From Sphingobium sp. (GTDB taxonomy: Bacteria; Pseudomonadota; Alphaproteobacteria; Sphingomonadales; Sphingomonadaceae): a stretch of DNA of 25,345 nucleotides. Position numbers and translations under genes: made by a program. Every line of letters begins with the position of its first letter. Within the stretch, counting starts at the first letter, position 1. Below the pieces are notes generated by a model. It ran no database searches. It was given only the letters and a program-made list of their open reading frames with translations, and was not told the DNA's origin. The stretch is taken from the NCBI GenBank assembly GCA_030148625.1, contig JASBTC010000456.1, forward strand, positions 1-25,345, given 5' to 3'. This document shows positions 14,673 to 22,725 of this stretch, in pieces.

Positions 14673-16355
14673 ATGGAAGGGATTTCGCTTAAAAGTCGGG
14701 CCATTGCGTTCGCGATGTGCGTCGGTGCGGGATCCTTCATCCTTGCCATCCTGGCAGGCGGAAGCGGTGCCATGCACGGCGCCAACAGCGCCACGGCGGC
14801 GAACGCGCTGGTCGTTGCGATCGTCTGCGCCGCGATGAGCTGGGCGTCCGCGGATCGCGCACTCGCTTCGGTCGCCGCGGCAGTCGACAGTGCGATCAAG
14901 CGGCTGGCGCAGGCGGCCCATGGTGATTTCGAATCGCGCACGCCGTCCGAGGTGCGCGAATTCCTGCCCGAACTGGCCGACAGCATGGACGCGCTGTTCA
15001 CCGAGACGCGCTCGACCTTCGACAGCATCCACAATCTCGCCATGTATGATCCGGTGACGACGCTCGCCAATCGGACCAATTTCCGCCGCGACGTCGAACG
15101 CACCCTGACCGAATTGCCCGCCGATGCGCGCTCGGCCTTGCTGTTCGTCGATCTCGACAATTTCAAGTCGGTCAACGACTCGCTCGGCCATGCCCATGGC
15201 GACCAGCTGCTCGCCAAGGTGGCGAATCGGTTGCGGGCCGTGCTGAATGCCGAAGGCTCGCCGGGGCGGGGCGGACTGGGGCGGATCGGTCGGCTTGCCG
15301 GCGACGAATTCACGATGTTCCTGCCCGATATCGCATCGACGGAAGACGGTCAGCGCGTCGCGCAGCGTATCCTCTACGCCCTGGGCGAGGATATCGACCT
15401 GTCGGGTCATGCGATCCGGGTTGGCGCCTCGATCGGCCTCGCTTTCCATCCCGATCATGGCCGTTCGTTGACCACGCTGATGAAGGCGGCCGACGTCGCC
15501 ATGTATCATGCCAAGGCCTGCGGCCGCGCCCAGGTCCAGACCTATACCGATTCGCTGGCCGACGCGCTCAACGAGAAGCTGTGCCTAGAGCGGGACCTGC
15601 GGCTCGCGCTCTCCGAACAGCGTTTCGAACTCGTCTTTCAGCCGCAGATCGAACTGGTCAGCGGCAACACCCTGTCGGCCGAAGCGCTGCTGCGATGGAA
15701 TCATCCCGAACAGGGCGTGCGGCTGCCGGGCGCTTTCATCGAAACGGCCGAGGAAAGCAGCCTGATCGTCGAGATCGGCGATTGGGTGATCGATGCGGTG
15801 GCCGCCGCTGCCGCACGCTGGGAGAAGCTCGGTCTGGACCAGCGGCTGGCGATCAACATCAGCCCGCGCCAGATCGAGCAGCGCGATTTCTTCCGGCGGC
15901 TGCGCGAGCGGCTGGCGTATCACGGCGCGACACCGCGCATGCTGGAACTCGAAATCACCGAAGGACTGGCCATGACCTGTGGTGAGGCGGTGTTCAGCGA
16001 GATGGCGGCGCTGCGCAACGAAGGCGCACTGATCGCGATCGACGATTTCGGGACGGGCTATTCGAATTTTTCGCGCCTGCGCGACATGCCGGTCGATCAG
16101 GTGAAACTCGATCGGAGCATGATCGCCGACGTCACCAGCTCGGAACAGGCACGCGCCATCGTCCATGCCGTGATCGGCCTGATCCACGGGCTCGGCCATC
16201 GCGTGATCGCCGAGGGCGTCGAAACGCGCGAGCAGGCCGATGTGCTGCGCGTGATCGGCTGCGACGCCGTGCAGGGCTATGCGATCGCGATGCCGATGCG
16301 CGAACGCGACTTCCTGACCTGGACCAACGGCGTGCGCTCGGCGCTCAGCGCCTGA
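14673..16355 (+). CDS. GGDEF/EAL cyclic-di-GMP signalling protein
   Basis: Membrane protein of 560 residues for c-di-GMP turnover. Two hydrophobic helices (about 7-28 and 40-60) precede a short HAMP-like or coiled linker, the GGDEF domain (about 120-280) and the EAL domain (about 300-550). The GGDEF motif reads AGDEF (209-213), and no RxxD inhibitory site precedes it. The EAL domain looks intact: EALLRW (337-342), INISPRQ, ELEITE, IDDFGTGYSN, VKLDRSM, AEGVET and a late Gln in AVQGY. I infer c-di-GMP hydrolysis, possibly with GTP-modulated or weak cyclase function. I prefer ATG 14673, with GGGAG 4 bases upstream. GTG 14607 and ATG 14670 are in-frame alternatives. It follows the Smr gene by 85 bases and may be a separate unit. 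Confidence 0.9.
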   Translation: MEGISLKSRAIAFAMCVGAGSFILAILAGGSGAMHGANSATAANALVVAIVCAAMSWASADRALASVAAAVDSAIKRLAQAAHGDFESRTPSEVREFLPELADSMDALFTETRSTFDSIHNLAMYDPVTTLANRTNFRRDVERTLTELPADARSALLFVDLDNFKSVNDSLGHAHGDQLLAKVANRLRAVLNAEGSPGRGGLGRIGRLAGDEFTMFLPDIASTEDGQRVAQRILYALGEDIDLSGHAIRVGASIGLAFHPDHGRSLTTLMKAADVAMYHAKACGRAQVQTYTDSLADALNEKLCLERDLRLALSEQRFELVFQPQIELVSGNTLSAEALLRWNHPEQGVRLPGAFIETAEESSLIVEIGDWVIDAVAAAAARWEKLGLDQRLAINISPRQIEQRDFFRRLRERLAYHGATPRMLELEITEGLAMTCGEAVFSEMAALRNEGALIAIDDFGTGYSNFSRLRDMPVDQVKLDRSMIADVTSSEQARAIVHAVIGLIHGLGHRVIAEGVETREQADVLRVIGCDAVQGYAIAMPMRERDFLTWTNGVRSALSA

Positions 16356-16358
16356 TTC

Positions 16359-17501
16359 TCAGGATTCGGGCCGCCCGAGTGCGCGGTCGATGATCAATGC
16401 GAAGATGTCGGTCAGCGCCGCAATGTCCTGAATCGCCGCGGCTTCGTCGAGTTTGTGCATCGTCGCGTTGAGCAGGCCGAATTCGACCACGGGGCAAATT
16501 TGCGAGAGGAAGCGCGCGTCCGACGTCCCGCCTGTCGTCGACAATTCGGGCGTCACGCCCGTCACCTGCGTGATCGCGGCGGATACCATGTCCGACAGGG
16601 CGCCCGGCGCGGTCAGGAAAGCTTCCCCCGAGATACGGGCCGTCAACGTCGCGCGCGGCGATTCGGCCTCGCAGATCGCGCGGATGCGCTCGGTCAGCGC
16701 TTCGCCGCTGTGCAGCGCGTTGAACCGGATGCTCAGCCGTGCGGTCGCCTTTGCCGGAATGACGTTGGTTGCCGGATTGCCCACCTCGATATCGGTGATC
16801 TCGATATTGGACGGCTGGAACCATTCGGTGCCCTGATCGAGTTCGATCGCCTCGATGCGCGAAAGGATGCGGACGAGCGGCGGGATCGGATTGTCGGCCA
16901 GATGGGGATAGGCGACATGGCCCTGGGTGCCGGCGACCTCGATCCACATATTGACCGATCCGCGCCGGCCGATCTTGATCATGTCGCCCAGCCGCGCAAC
17001 CGATGTCGGCTCTCCAACCAGGCACAGATCGGGATGATGGCCATTGGCCGTCATCCACTTGATCAGTTCGACCGTGCCGAAGACGGCATAGCCCTCCTCG
17101 TCGCCGGTGATGATCAGGCTCAGCGTGCCGGGATGATCGACCTGGCGCGCGGCGGCGGCGGCAAAGGCGGCGATCGATCCCTTCATGTCGACCGCGCCGC
17201 GGCCGTAGAGCAGGTCGCCGCGGATCTCGGGCACGAAGGGATCGCCATGCCAGCCGTCGCCTGGCGGCACGACGTCGAGATGCCCGGCATAGGCGAAATG
17301 CGGCGCGCCGCTGCCGCGCACGGCAAACAGATTCTCGACCGGCCCGTCGGGTGCCTCGCCGGCGATGAAACGGTGGACCGAAAAGCCGATGCCGACCAGC
17401 GCCTCTTCGAGCACGTCGAAGACTTCGCCGGTGGCGGGGGTGATGCTGGGGCAGGCGATCAGGCGCGCGGCGAGATCGACGGGATCGATGGACGATATCA
17501 T
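16359..17501 (-). CDS. dapE: Succinyl-diaminopimelate desuccinylase
   Basis: Zinc-dependent M20-family hydrolase of the lysine and meso-diaminopimelate pathway, which supplies the peptidoglycan crosslinking residue. The 380 residues are the typical length. The metal-site motifs are present: AGHLDVVPPG (H74), GRGAVDMKG (D105) and TGDEEGYA (Glu135 catalytic, Glu136 metal ligand). The C-terminal block TTGGTSDARF is also typical of DapE. It converges on the GGDEF/EAL gene with only 3 bases between the stop codons, and starts back to back with the cupin gene. Confidence 0.95.
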   Translation of the reverse strand: MISSIDPVDLAARLIACPSITPATGEVFDVLEEALVGIGFSVHRFIAGEAPDGPVENLFAVRGSGAPHFAYAGHLDVVPPGDGWHGDPFVPEIRGDLLYGRGAVDMKGSIAAFAAAAARQVDHPGTLSLIITGDEEGYAVFGTVELIKWMTANGHHPDLCLVGEPTSVARLGDMIKIGRRGSVNMWIEVAGTQGHVAYPHLADNPIPPLVRILSRIEAIELDQGTEWFQPSNIEITDIEVGNPATNVIPAKATARLSIRFNALHSGEALTERIRAICEAESPRATLTARISGEAFLTAPGALSDMVSAAITQVTGVTPELSTTGGTSDARFLSQICPVVEFGLLNATMHKLDEAAAIQDIAALTDIFALIIDRALGRPES

Positions 17502-17548
17502 GCTTGGCGCCTACCCATAGTCACGCGCTTTGCATAGCGGGAGGGACC

Positions 17549-17998
17549 ATGCCCAAGCTTGATCTGGATGCGATTCCGCAGACCAATGCCACCGGCTATC
17601 CGGCCGAATATGCCGATGTCGTGAAGGAGCGCTGGTATCGCCGCCTCGCGCCGGCCAGCGGGATCGCCGATTTCGGCGCCAGCCATGTCGTGCTGAAGCC
17701 GGGCGCCTGGTCGTCGCAGCGCCATTGGCACGAAGGCGAGGACGAACTGGTCGTGATGATCGCGGGCGAAGCCGTGCTGGTCGACGATCATGGCCGCCAC
17801 CCGATGCGTGCCGGCGACATTGCCGCCTTTCCCAAGAATGACGGCAACGGTCATGTCCTGATCAACGAAAGCGCCGCCGACTGTGTCTATGTCGCGATCG
17901 GGCGGCCTGCAGCCACCGATTGCCATTATCCGGATATCGACATGCATCTGTTTGGGGCGCTCGGCGAGCAGCGCCGCAAGGACGGTAGCGAATTCTGA
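17549..17998 (+). CDS. Cupin-domain protein
   Basis: A single-domain 149-residue cupin. Cupin motif 1 supplies metal ligands H59, H61 and E65 (RHWHEGEDE, then IAGEAVL). Motif 2 is RAGDIAAFPKNDGNGHVLIN, with H102 as the fourth ligand. The C-terminal stretch CHYPDIDMHLF resembles other small proteobacterial cupins annotated only as such. Substrate unknown. The start at ATG 17549 has GGGAGG 2-3 bases upstream, slightly close, and gives a natural N-terminus. It is divergent from dapE (47 bases) and convergent with the Lrp-type regulator (58 bases). Confidence 0.83.
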   Translation: MPKLDLDAIPQTNATGYPAEYADVVKERWYRRLAPASGIADFGASHVVLKPGAWSSQRHWHEGEDELVVMIAGEAVLVDDHGRHPMRAGDIAAFPKNDGNGHVLINESAADCVYVAIGRPAATDCHYPDIDMHLFGALGEQRRKDGSEF

Positions 17999-18016
17999 CG
18001 TTGGCCTCCGCTGGCT

Positions 18017-18034
18017 TGGCGGGGGGACCCGCCA
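18017..18034. other. GC-rich hairpin between convergent genes
   Basis: Perfect 7-base stem, TGGCGGG/CCCGCCA, with a GGGA loop, sitting between the cupin stop and the regulator stop. No T run follows on either strand, so it is at best a weak terminator or an end-stabilising structure. Confidence 0.35.
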
Positions 18035-18056
18035 TACCGGCATCTCGCACGCGGGC

Positions 18057-18536
18057 TCACCCCGTAGCGGGCGGGATCGGCACGAACAGGCCGCGCTTGC
18101 CGATGCCCAGCGCGACATTGGTCGTGAAGCGGCGAACATTGGCATTGTCGGCGATCATCCTGGCCATCAGCGCATCGTAGGAATCGACGTCGGGCGCGGT
18201 GATGATCAGCACGAAATCGGCGCTGCCCGTGACATAATAGACCTGCTGCACCTGATCCTCATCGGCGAACCAGCGGCGCAGTTGCGCCAGAAGTTCCGGG
18301 CGTTCGCGCTCGATTTCGAGCGCGACGATGAAGAAGGTCGGCCTGCCGACCGCAGCCGGGTCAACCACCGCGACCATCGCCGCGATCGTGCCTTCCGCTT
18401 TTAGCCGGCGCAGCCTGCGTAGCGTCGCCGATGCGGAAAGGCCGATGCGTGCGCCGATCGCGTCGGCGGTCAGTTCGCCGTCGCGCTGCACGATATCGAG
18501 AATCCGGCGATCGAAATTATCCAGAGCGTTACGCAT
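18057..18536 (-). CDS. Lrp/AsnC family transcriptional regulator
   Basis: A 159-residue feast/famine regulator. The N-terminal helix-turn-helix (LDNFDRRILDIVQRDGELTADAIGARIGLSASATLRRL region, residues 5-42) is followed by the RAM ligand-binding domain (about 65-150, with YYVTGSADFVLIITAPD and TNVALGIGKRG). Such proteins form dimers to octamers and sense amino acids. The start at ATG 18536 fits the family. It is transcribed away from the PLP-dependent dehydratase gene, with 75-96 bases between the starts, so a role in controlling that gene is the natural inference. The effector is unknown. Confidence 0.92.
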   Translation of the reverse strand: MRNALDNFDRRILDIVQRDGELTADAIGARIGLSASATLRRLRRLKAEGTIAAMVAVVDPAAVGRPTFFIVALEIERERPELLAQLRRWFADEDQVQQVYYVTGSADFVLIITAPDVDSYDALMARMIADNANVRRFTTNVALGIGKRGLFVPIPPATG

Positions 18537-18632
18537 GATTCCGGCATCATAGCAGCTGATCTTGCCGATTTCAGGTGCTGACAGGCAATGATTCGCTGAA
18601 AAACGGCAAAAGTGAGCGGTTATTCTCCGGCC

Positions 18633-19601
18633 ATGCACTATCCAACCGCCCCGGGCATCCTTGCCGCCGTCGACCGGATCGATCCGGTCTTCCTCGACAC
18701 GCCGCTTCGGCGATCCGACGCGCTCGACAGGCTCGTCGGCGCGATGGTCACCTTCAAGGACGAGACCGCAAATCCGATCCGCTCGTTCAAGGGAAGGGGG
18801 GCGGGTGCCTTCCTGGCCGGCATGGATTCGCCGCCGCCGCTGATCTGCGCGTCCGCTGGCAATTTCGGTCAGGGGCTGGCCTGGGCGGCACGAAGCCGAG
18901 GGGTTCCGCTGATCGTCGTCGCGTCGCGCGGCATCGTCGTGGCGAAGCATGAGGCAATGACGCGGCTGGGTGCCGATGTCCGCCTGCTCGGGCGCGATTT
19001 CGACGATGCCAAGCGGATCGCCCGCTCGATCGCGGAGCAGGACGGGCTTTGTTTCGTCGAGGATGGCGCGGATGCCGCGATCGCCGAGGGGGCCGGCACG
19101 CTGGCGCTGGAAATGACCGAGCGCGCCGGGCCGTTCGACGCGATGCTGGTGCCGCTGGGCAATGGCGCGCTGGCGTCGGGGGTGGGGACATGGATGAAGC
19201 ATGTCTCGCCACGGACCGAGATCGTCCTGGTCGCCGCCGAACGGGCGCCGGCGATGGCCGAGTCGGTGCGCACCGGCCGGATCGTCGAAACCCCCGAGGC
19301 ACGCACCATCGCCGATGGCATCGCGGTGCGCGTGCCCGTCGCCTATGCGGTCGATGCCGTGCGGCTGATTGCCGATGATGTCGTGCTGGTGAACGAGGAT
19401 GCGATCCGTACGGCGATGGCGCTGGTCGAAACGCATCTCGGACTGATCGTCGAGCCCGCAGGCGTTGCCGGGCTTGCCGCGCTGATCGCCGACCCCGCGC
19501 GGTGGCGCGGACGCAGCGTCGCCATCCCCTTGTGCGGCGGCAATGTCGATCCGCCCGCGCTCGAATCCTCTGCCCCCGCAATGCTGGAGATACAGCCATG
19601 A
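18633..19601 (+). CDS. PLP-dependent threonine/serine dehydratase-like enzyme
   Basis: Fold-type II PLP enzyme of 322 residues, related to threonine/serine ammonia-lyases, which turn threonine or serine into a 2-oxoacid and ammonia. The PLP-binding Lys is K53 in RSFKGRG. The substrate loop reads SAGNFGQG, where most family members have SxGNHxQG. The phosphate loop reads GNGALASG rather than GGGGL(I)SG. A C-terminal LCGGNVD block closes the domain, with no ACT regulatory domain. The loop differences leave the exact substrate open. The start may be ATG 18633 or GTG 18612; neither has a strong ribosome site. It overlaps the VOC gene by 4 bases. Confidence 0.85.
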   Translation: MHYPTAPGILAAVDRIDPVFLDTPLRRSDALDRLVGAMVTFKDETANPIRSFKGRGAGAFLAGMDSPPPLICASAGNFGQGLAWAARSRGVPLIVVASRGIVVAKHEAMTRLGADVRLLGRDFDDAKRIARSIAEQDGLCFVEDGADAAIAEGAGTLALEMTERAGPFDAMLVPLGNGALASGVGTWMKHVSPRTEIVLVAAERAPAMAESVRTGRIVETPEARTIADGIAVRVPVAYAVDAVRLIADDVVLVNEDAIRTAMALVETHLGLIVEPAGVAGLAALIADPARWRGRSVAIPLCGGNVDPPALESSAPAMLEIQP

Positions 19602-19957
19602 TCGATCATCTCGAACTCAGGACGCGCGACTTGCCCGCCAGTGTCCGTTTCTATTCCGACCTGCTCGCCCCGCTCGGTTATGCGCTGAAGGTCGATGCCG
19701 CCGCCAAGGGATTTGGCGACGGGCGCTCGCTCGACCTGTTCCTGGTCGAGGGCGATCCGGCGTCCGACGCGCATTTCGCCTTTGCCGCGCCCGATCGCGC
19801 GACCGTCGACGGCATCTATGCGGTGGGCGAACGCGCCGGCCACCAGCTGGATCGTGCGCCCGCACTCGCGCCGCATATCCATCCGAACTATTATGCCGGC
19901 TATCTGCGCGATCCCGATGGCCGGCTGGTCGAATTCGTCAGCCATGGCCCCCAATAG
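19598..19957 (+). CDS. VOC/glyoxalase-fold protein
   Basis: A 119-residue single-domain member of the vicinal oxygen chelate superfamily (glyoxalase, dioxygenase or resistance-protein relatives). Likely metal ligands are H4 (MIDHLEL), the His in DAHFAFAAPD and the Glu near the end (GYLRDPDGRLVEFVSHG). Similar short proteins are annotated only as VOC family; the substrate is unknown. The ATG overlaps the dehydratase stop (ATGA), and GGAG lies about 8 bases upstream, so it is coupled to the dehydratase and may act in the same pathway. Only 6 bases separate its stop from that of the convergent GST gene. Confidence 0.87.
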   Translation: MIDHLELRTRDLPASVRFYSDLLAPLGYALKVDAAAKGFGDGRSLDLFLVEGDPASDAHFAFAAPDRATVDGIYAVGERAGHQLDRAPALAPHIHPNYYAGYLRDPDGRLVEFVSHGPQ

Positions 19958-19963
19958 GGAATT

Positions 19964-20632
19964 TCAGACGCCCTGTGGTTGCTCGAATTTCTCGATCACC
20001 CAATCCTCTTCCTGCGCGCCGGCAATCCAGTCCTGCATGAAGGGGTGAGTGATCACCGCGCGCATATAGGGCTCGGCGAACCGCGCGACGGGAAGCTGAT
20101 AGGTGATGAAGCGGGTGATGACGGGGGCGAACATGATGTCCGCCGCGCCGAAATCGCCGAACAGGAAATCGCCCTCGCCACCGAAACGCGCCCGCGCTTC
20201 GGCCCAGAGCTGCATGATGCGGACGATATCCTGCTTCACGGCATCGGACGGTTCGCGCGGCTCGTAGATCTGGCGGACGTTCATGCTGTGCTCGCGGCGC
20301 AGTGCCGCGAAGCTCGAATGCATCTCGGCCGCCATCGATCGCGCCATGCCGCGCGCGGCGGCGTCCTCGGGCCAGAATCGCTCGCGGCCCGCCTTTTCGG
20401 CGAGATATTCGATGATCGCCAGGCTGTCCCAGACCACGACGTCGTCGTCCCACAGGATCGGCACCTTGCCCGATGACGGCGCGAATTCGTCGCCTTCGCG
20501 GCGCACGTCCCAGTCATGATCGTACAGGGGGACGACATTCTCCTCGAACGGCAATCCCGACTGGCGCACCGCCAGCCAGCCGCGCAGCGACCAGGAGGAA
20601 TAGGCCTTGTTGCCGATGAAGAGCTTGAGCAT
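19964..20632 (-). CDS. Glutathione S-transferase family protein
   Basis: A 222-residue cytosolic GST-fold protein. The N-terminal thioredoxin-like domain (1-80) includes YSSWSLRGWLAVR, with a candidate catalytic Ser, a cis-Pro in GKVPIL, and the glutathione-binding WDSLAIIEYLAEK. A helical C-terminal domain follows (about 90-215). The YSSWSLR start resembles a common proteobacterial subgroup annotated only as GST. A physiological substrate cannot be named. The start at ATG 20632 has a strong GGAGGG 5 bases upstream. It appears monocistronic. Confidence 0.9.
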   Translation of the reverse strand: MLKLFIGNKAYSSWSLRGWLAVRQSGLPFEENVVPLYDHDWDVRREGDEFAPSSGKVPILWDDDVVVWDSLAIIEYLAEKAGRERFWPEDAAARGMARSMAAEMHSSFAALRREHSMNVRQIYEPREPSDAVKQDIVRIMQLWAEARARFGGEGDFLFGDFGAADIMFAPVITRFITYQLPVARFAEPYMRAVITHPFMQDWIAGAQEEDWVIEKFEQPQGV

Positions 20633-20734
20633 CCATTCCCTCCGGTCCTGCCCACCCCTGAAGTCCGGGGCGCGAAGGACGGATAGACGAGCCGCCGCCG
20701 CTTCGCCACCCACAGCGTGACAGTGTTTGGGACG

Positions 20735-20769
20735 AAAAAAAGGGGTCGGCACCCGAAGGTGGCGACCCC
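20735..20769 (-). terminator. Intrinsic terminator of rpoH
   Basis: Read leftward: 7-base stem GGGGTCG/CGACCCC (20769-20763 with 20748-20742) extended by an inner 4-base stem (CACC/GGTG) around a 4-base loop, then a run of seven T (complement of 20741-20735). It lies 24 bases after the rpoH stop. Confidence 0.92.
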
Positions 20770-20792
20770 CGATTTCCGGTGACGTGCGCGGC

Positions 20793-21710
20793 TCAGGCGA
20801 GCGCGGGCAGCAGTCCCTTGCCGCCGGCGATGCGCATCATCGCCTTTTGCAGCTTCTCGAAGGCGCGGACCTCGATCTGGCGGACGCGCTCGCGCGACAC
20901 GCCATAGACCTGGCTCAGTTCCTCGAGCGTCTTGGGATCCTCGGCCAGACGGCGTTCGGACAGGATATGCTTTTCACGATCGTTGAGGTCGGTCATCGCT
21001 TCCACCAGCATGGTGTGGCGAACGTCGCGTTCCTCGGCATCGGCGATGCGCTCGTCCTGCAACGGGCCTTCATCCTGCAGCCAATCCTGCCACTGGCCGT
21101 CGCCATCCTCGCGCATCGAGACGTTGAGCGAGGTGTCTCCACCCATCGCCATGCGCCTGTTCATGCTGGTGACGTCGTCCTCGCTGACGCCCAGATCGGT
21201 CGCGATCTTGGTGACGTCCTCGGGGCGCAGATCGCCATCCTCGAACGCGTCGAGCTTGTTCTTCATCCGGCGCAGGTTGAAGAACAGCTTCTTCTGCGAG
21301 GCGGTGGTGCCCATCTTCACGAGGCTCCACGAGCGCAGGATGAATTCCTGGATCGAGGCGCGGATCCACCACATCGCATAGGTGGCGAGGCGGAAACCGC
21401 GATCGGGCTCGAATTTCTTCACGCCCTGCATCAGGCCGATATTGCCCTCCGAAATCAGCTCGGAAACGGGCAGGCCGTAGCCGCGATAGCCCATGGCGAT
21501 CTTGGCCACGAGTCGCAGGTGCGACGTGACGAGTTGGGCCGCTGCCGCCGGATCCTGATGTTCCTGATAGCGCTTGGCGAGCATATATTCCTGCTCGGGC
21601 GCCAGGATCGGAAACTTCTTGATCTCGGTCAGATAGCGATTGAGGCTCTGTTCACCACCCAGAGCGGGGATCGTCGCGGGGACGTTGGTGTTGCCGGCCA
21701 TGGTCTTCAT
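20793..21710 (-). CDS. rpoH: RNA polymerase sigma-32 factor (heat shock)
   Basis: Alternative sigma factor that directs polymerase to heat-shock promoters. The 305 residues include region 1.2/2 (NRYLTEIKKFPILAPEQE; LATYAMWWIRASIQEFIL, about 108-125), the RpoH box (SQKKLFFNLR, 138-147), which separates sigma-32 from other group 3 factors, and region 4 (VSRERVRQIEVRAFEKLQ). The first ATG, at 21710, has AAGGGAG only 3 bases upstream; a second in-frame ATG is at 21701. It lies 47 bases downstream of rluD on the same strand, a pairing common in alphaproteobacteria, and ends at a strong terminator. Confidence 0.96.
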   Translation of the reverse strand: MKTMAGNTNVPATIPALGGEQSLNRYLTEIKKFPILAPEQEYMLAKRYQEHQDPAAAAQLVTSHLRLVAKIAMGYRGYGLPVSELISEGNIGLMQGVKKFEPDRGFRLATYAMWWIRASIQEFILRSWSLVKMGTTASQKKLFFNLRRMKNKLDAFEDGDLRPEDVTKIATDLGVSEDDVTSMNRRMAMGGDTSLNVSMREDGDGQWQDWLQDEGPLQDERIADAEERDVRHTMLVEAMTDLNDREKHILSERRLAEDPKTLEELSQVYGVSRERVRQIEVRAFEKLQKAMMRIAGGKGLLPALA

Positions 21711-21757
21711 TCACTCCCTTCGACCGCCCTATCGAGGCGCGGTCTCTCTTGAAACTT

Positions 21758-22708
21758 CTATACCACCAATGAGCTGAACAGTTCCTGCATATCCGCAGGC
21801 ATTTTGCTATCAAACGCTAAAGTCGCGCTTGTGATCGGATGGCGGAAGCCCAGATGCGCGGCGTGCAGCGCCTGCCTGTGGAATTCCAGCCGTTTGAGCA
21901 CCGCACGTTGCGCGTCCCTGGGGCGACCATAAACCGGATCGCCGAGCAGCGCATGTCCGATCGACGCCATATGGACGCGAACCTGATGCGTCCGGCCGGT
22001 TTCGAGTCGGCATTCGACCAGTGCGGCATCCCTCAGCAACTCGAGGGTGCGATAATGCGTCACCGCACGCTTGCCGCCCGCCACGATCGCGATCTTCTTG
22101 CGATTGCTGGGCGACCGCGCGAGCGGCGCATCCACGGTACCCGCGGGCGGGGCGGGGCGGCCGCCGACGATCGCCTGATAGCGCCGATCGATCGAATGCG
22201 CCGCGAACTGCTTCGCCAGCCCTTCATGCGCCCGGTCGGTCTTGGCGGCGACCATCAGGCCCGACGTGTCCTTGTCGATGCGGTGGACGATGCCCGGCCG
22301 CGCGACGCCGCCAATGCCCGACAGACTGCCGCCGCAATGATGGAGCAGCGCGTTCACCAGCGTACCGTCGGCATTGCCGGCGGCCGGGTGGACGACGAGC
22401 CCCGCGGGCTTGTCGATCACGATCAGATGCTCGTCCTCGAACACCACCACCAGCGGAATGTCCTGCGCTTCGTTGTGCGCCGGTTCGGGAAGCGGAATCT
22501 CGATGGCGAAGGCCATGCCGGCAGCGGCCTTGGCCGAAGGGTCGCGCATCGCGTTTCCGGCCGCGTTGGTAACCTTGCCGCCGGCGATCAGCGCCTTGAT
22601 GCGTTCGCGCGAAAGCGTGGGTATCGCGTCGGCAAGGGCGCGATCCAGACGCCATCCGTTCGCGCTGTCCGCGATCCGTGCATCGACAGTGGAAACCCCC
22701 CGGTCCAT
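21758..22708 (-). CDS. RluD-type ribosomal RNA pseudouridine synthase
   Basis: RluA-family enzyme that isomerises uridines to pseudouridine, probably in 23S rRNA. The 316 residues have an N-terminal S4 RNA-binding domain (about 18-75; GWRLDRALADAIP, RERIKALIAGGKV) and a catalytic domain. The key motif is GIVHRIDKDTSGL (139-151), with Asp145 as the catalytic Asp. The block LETGRTHQVRVHMASIGHALLGDPVYG is typical. Specificity (RluC or RluD sites) is not certain from sequence, though the S4 domain and rpoH neighbour favour RluD. The start at 22708 lacks a clear ribosome site and stands 17 bases back to back with the JAMM gene. Confidence 0.93.
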   Translation of the reverse strand: MDRGVSTVDARIADSANGWRLDRALADAIPTLSRERIKALIAGGKVTNAAGNAMRDPSAKAAAGMAFAIEIPLPEPAHNEAQDIPLVVVFEDEHLIVIDKPAGLVVHPAAGNADGTLVNALLHHCGGSLSGIGGVARPGIVHRIDKDTSGLMVAAKTDRAHEGLAKQFAAHSIDRRYQAIVGGRPAPPAGTVDAPLARSPSNRKKIAIVAGGKRAVTHYRTLELLRDAALVECRLETGRTHQVRVHMASIGHALLGDPVYGRPRDAQRAVLKRLEFHRQALHAAHLGFRHPITSATLAFDSKMPADMQELFSSLVV

Positions 22709-22725
22709 CGCTTAGGGAGATGGGA

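Noticed and set aside
18537..19436. N-terminal extension of the Lrp-type regulator to 459 residues
   Set aside because: The added 300 residues are the complement of the dehydratase gene and have no domain. The regulator proper begins at ATG 18536.
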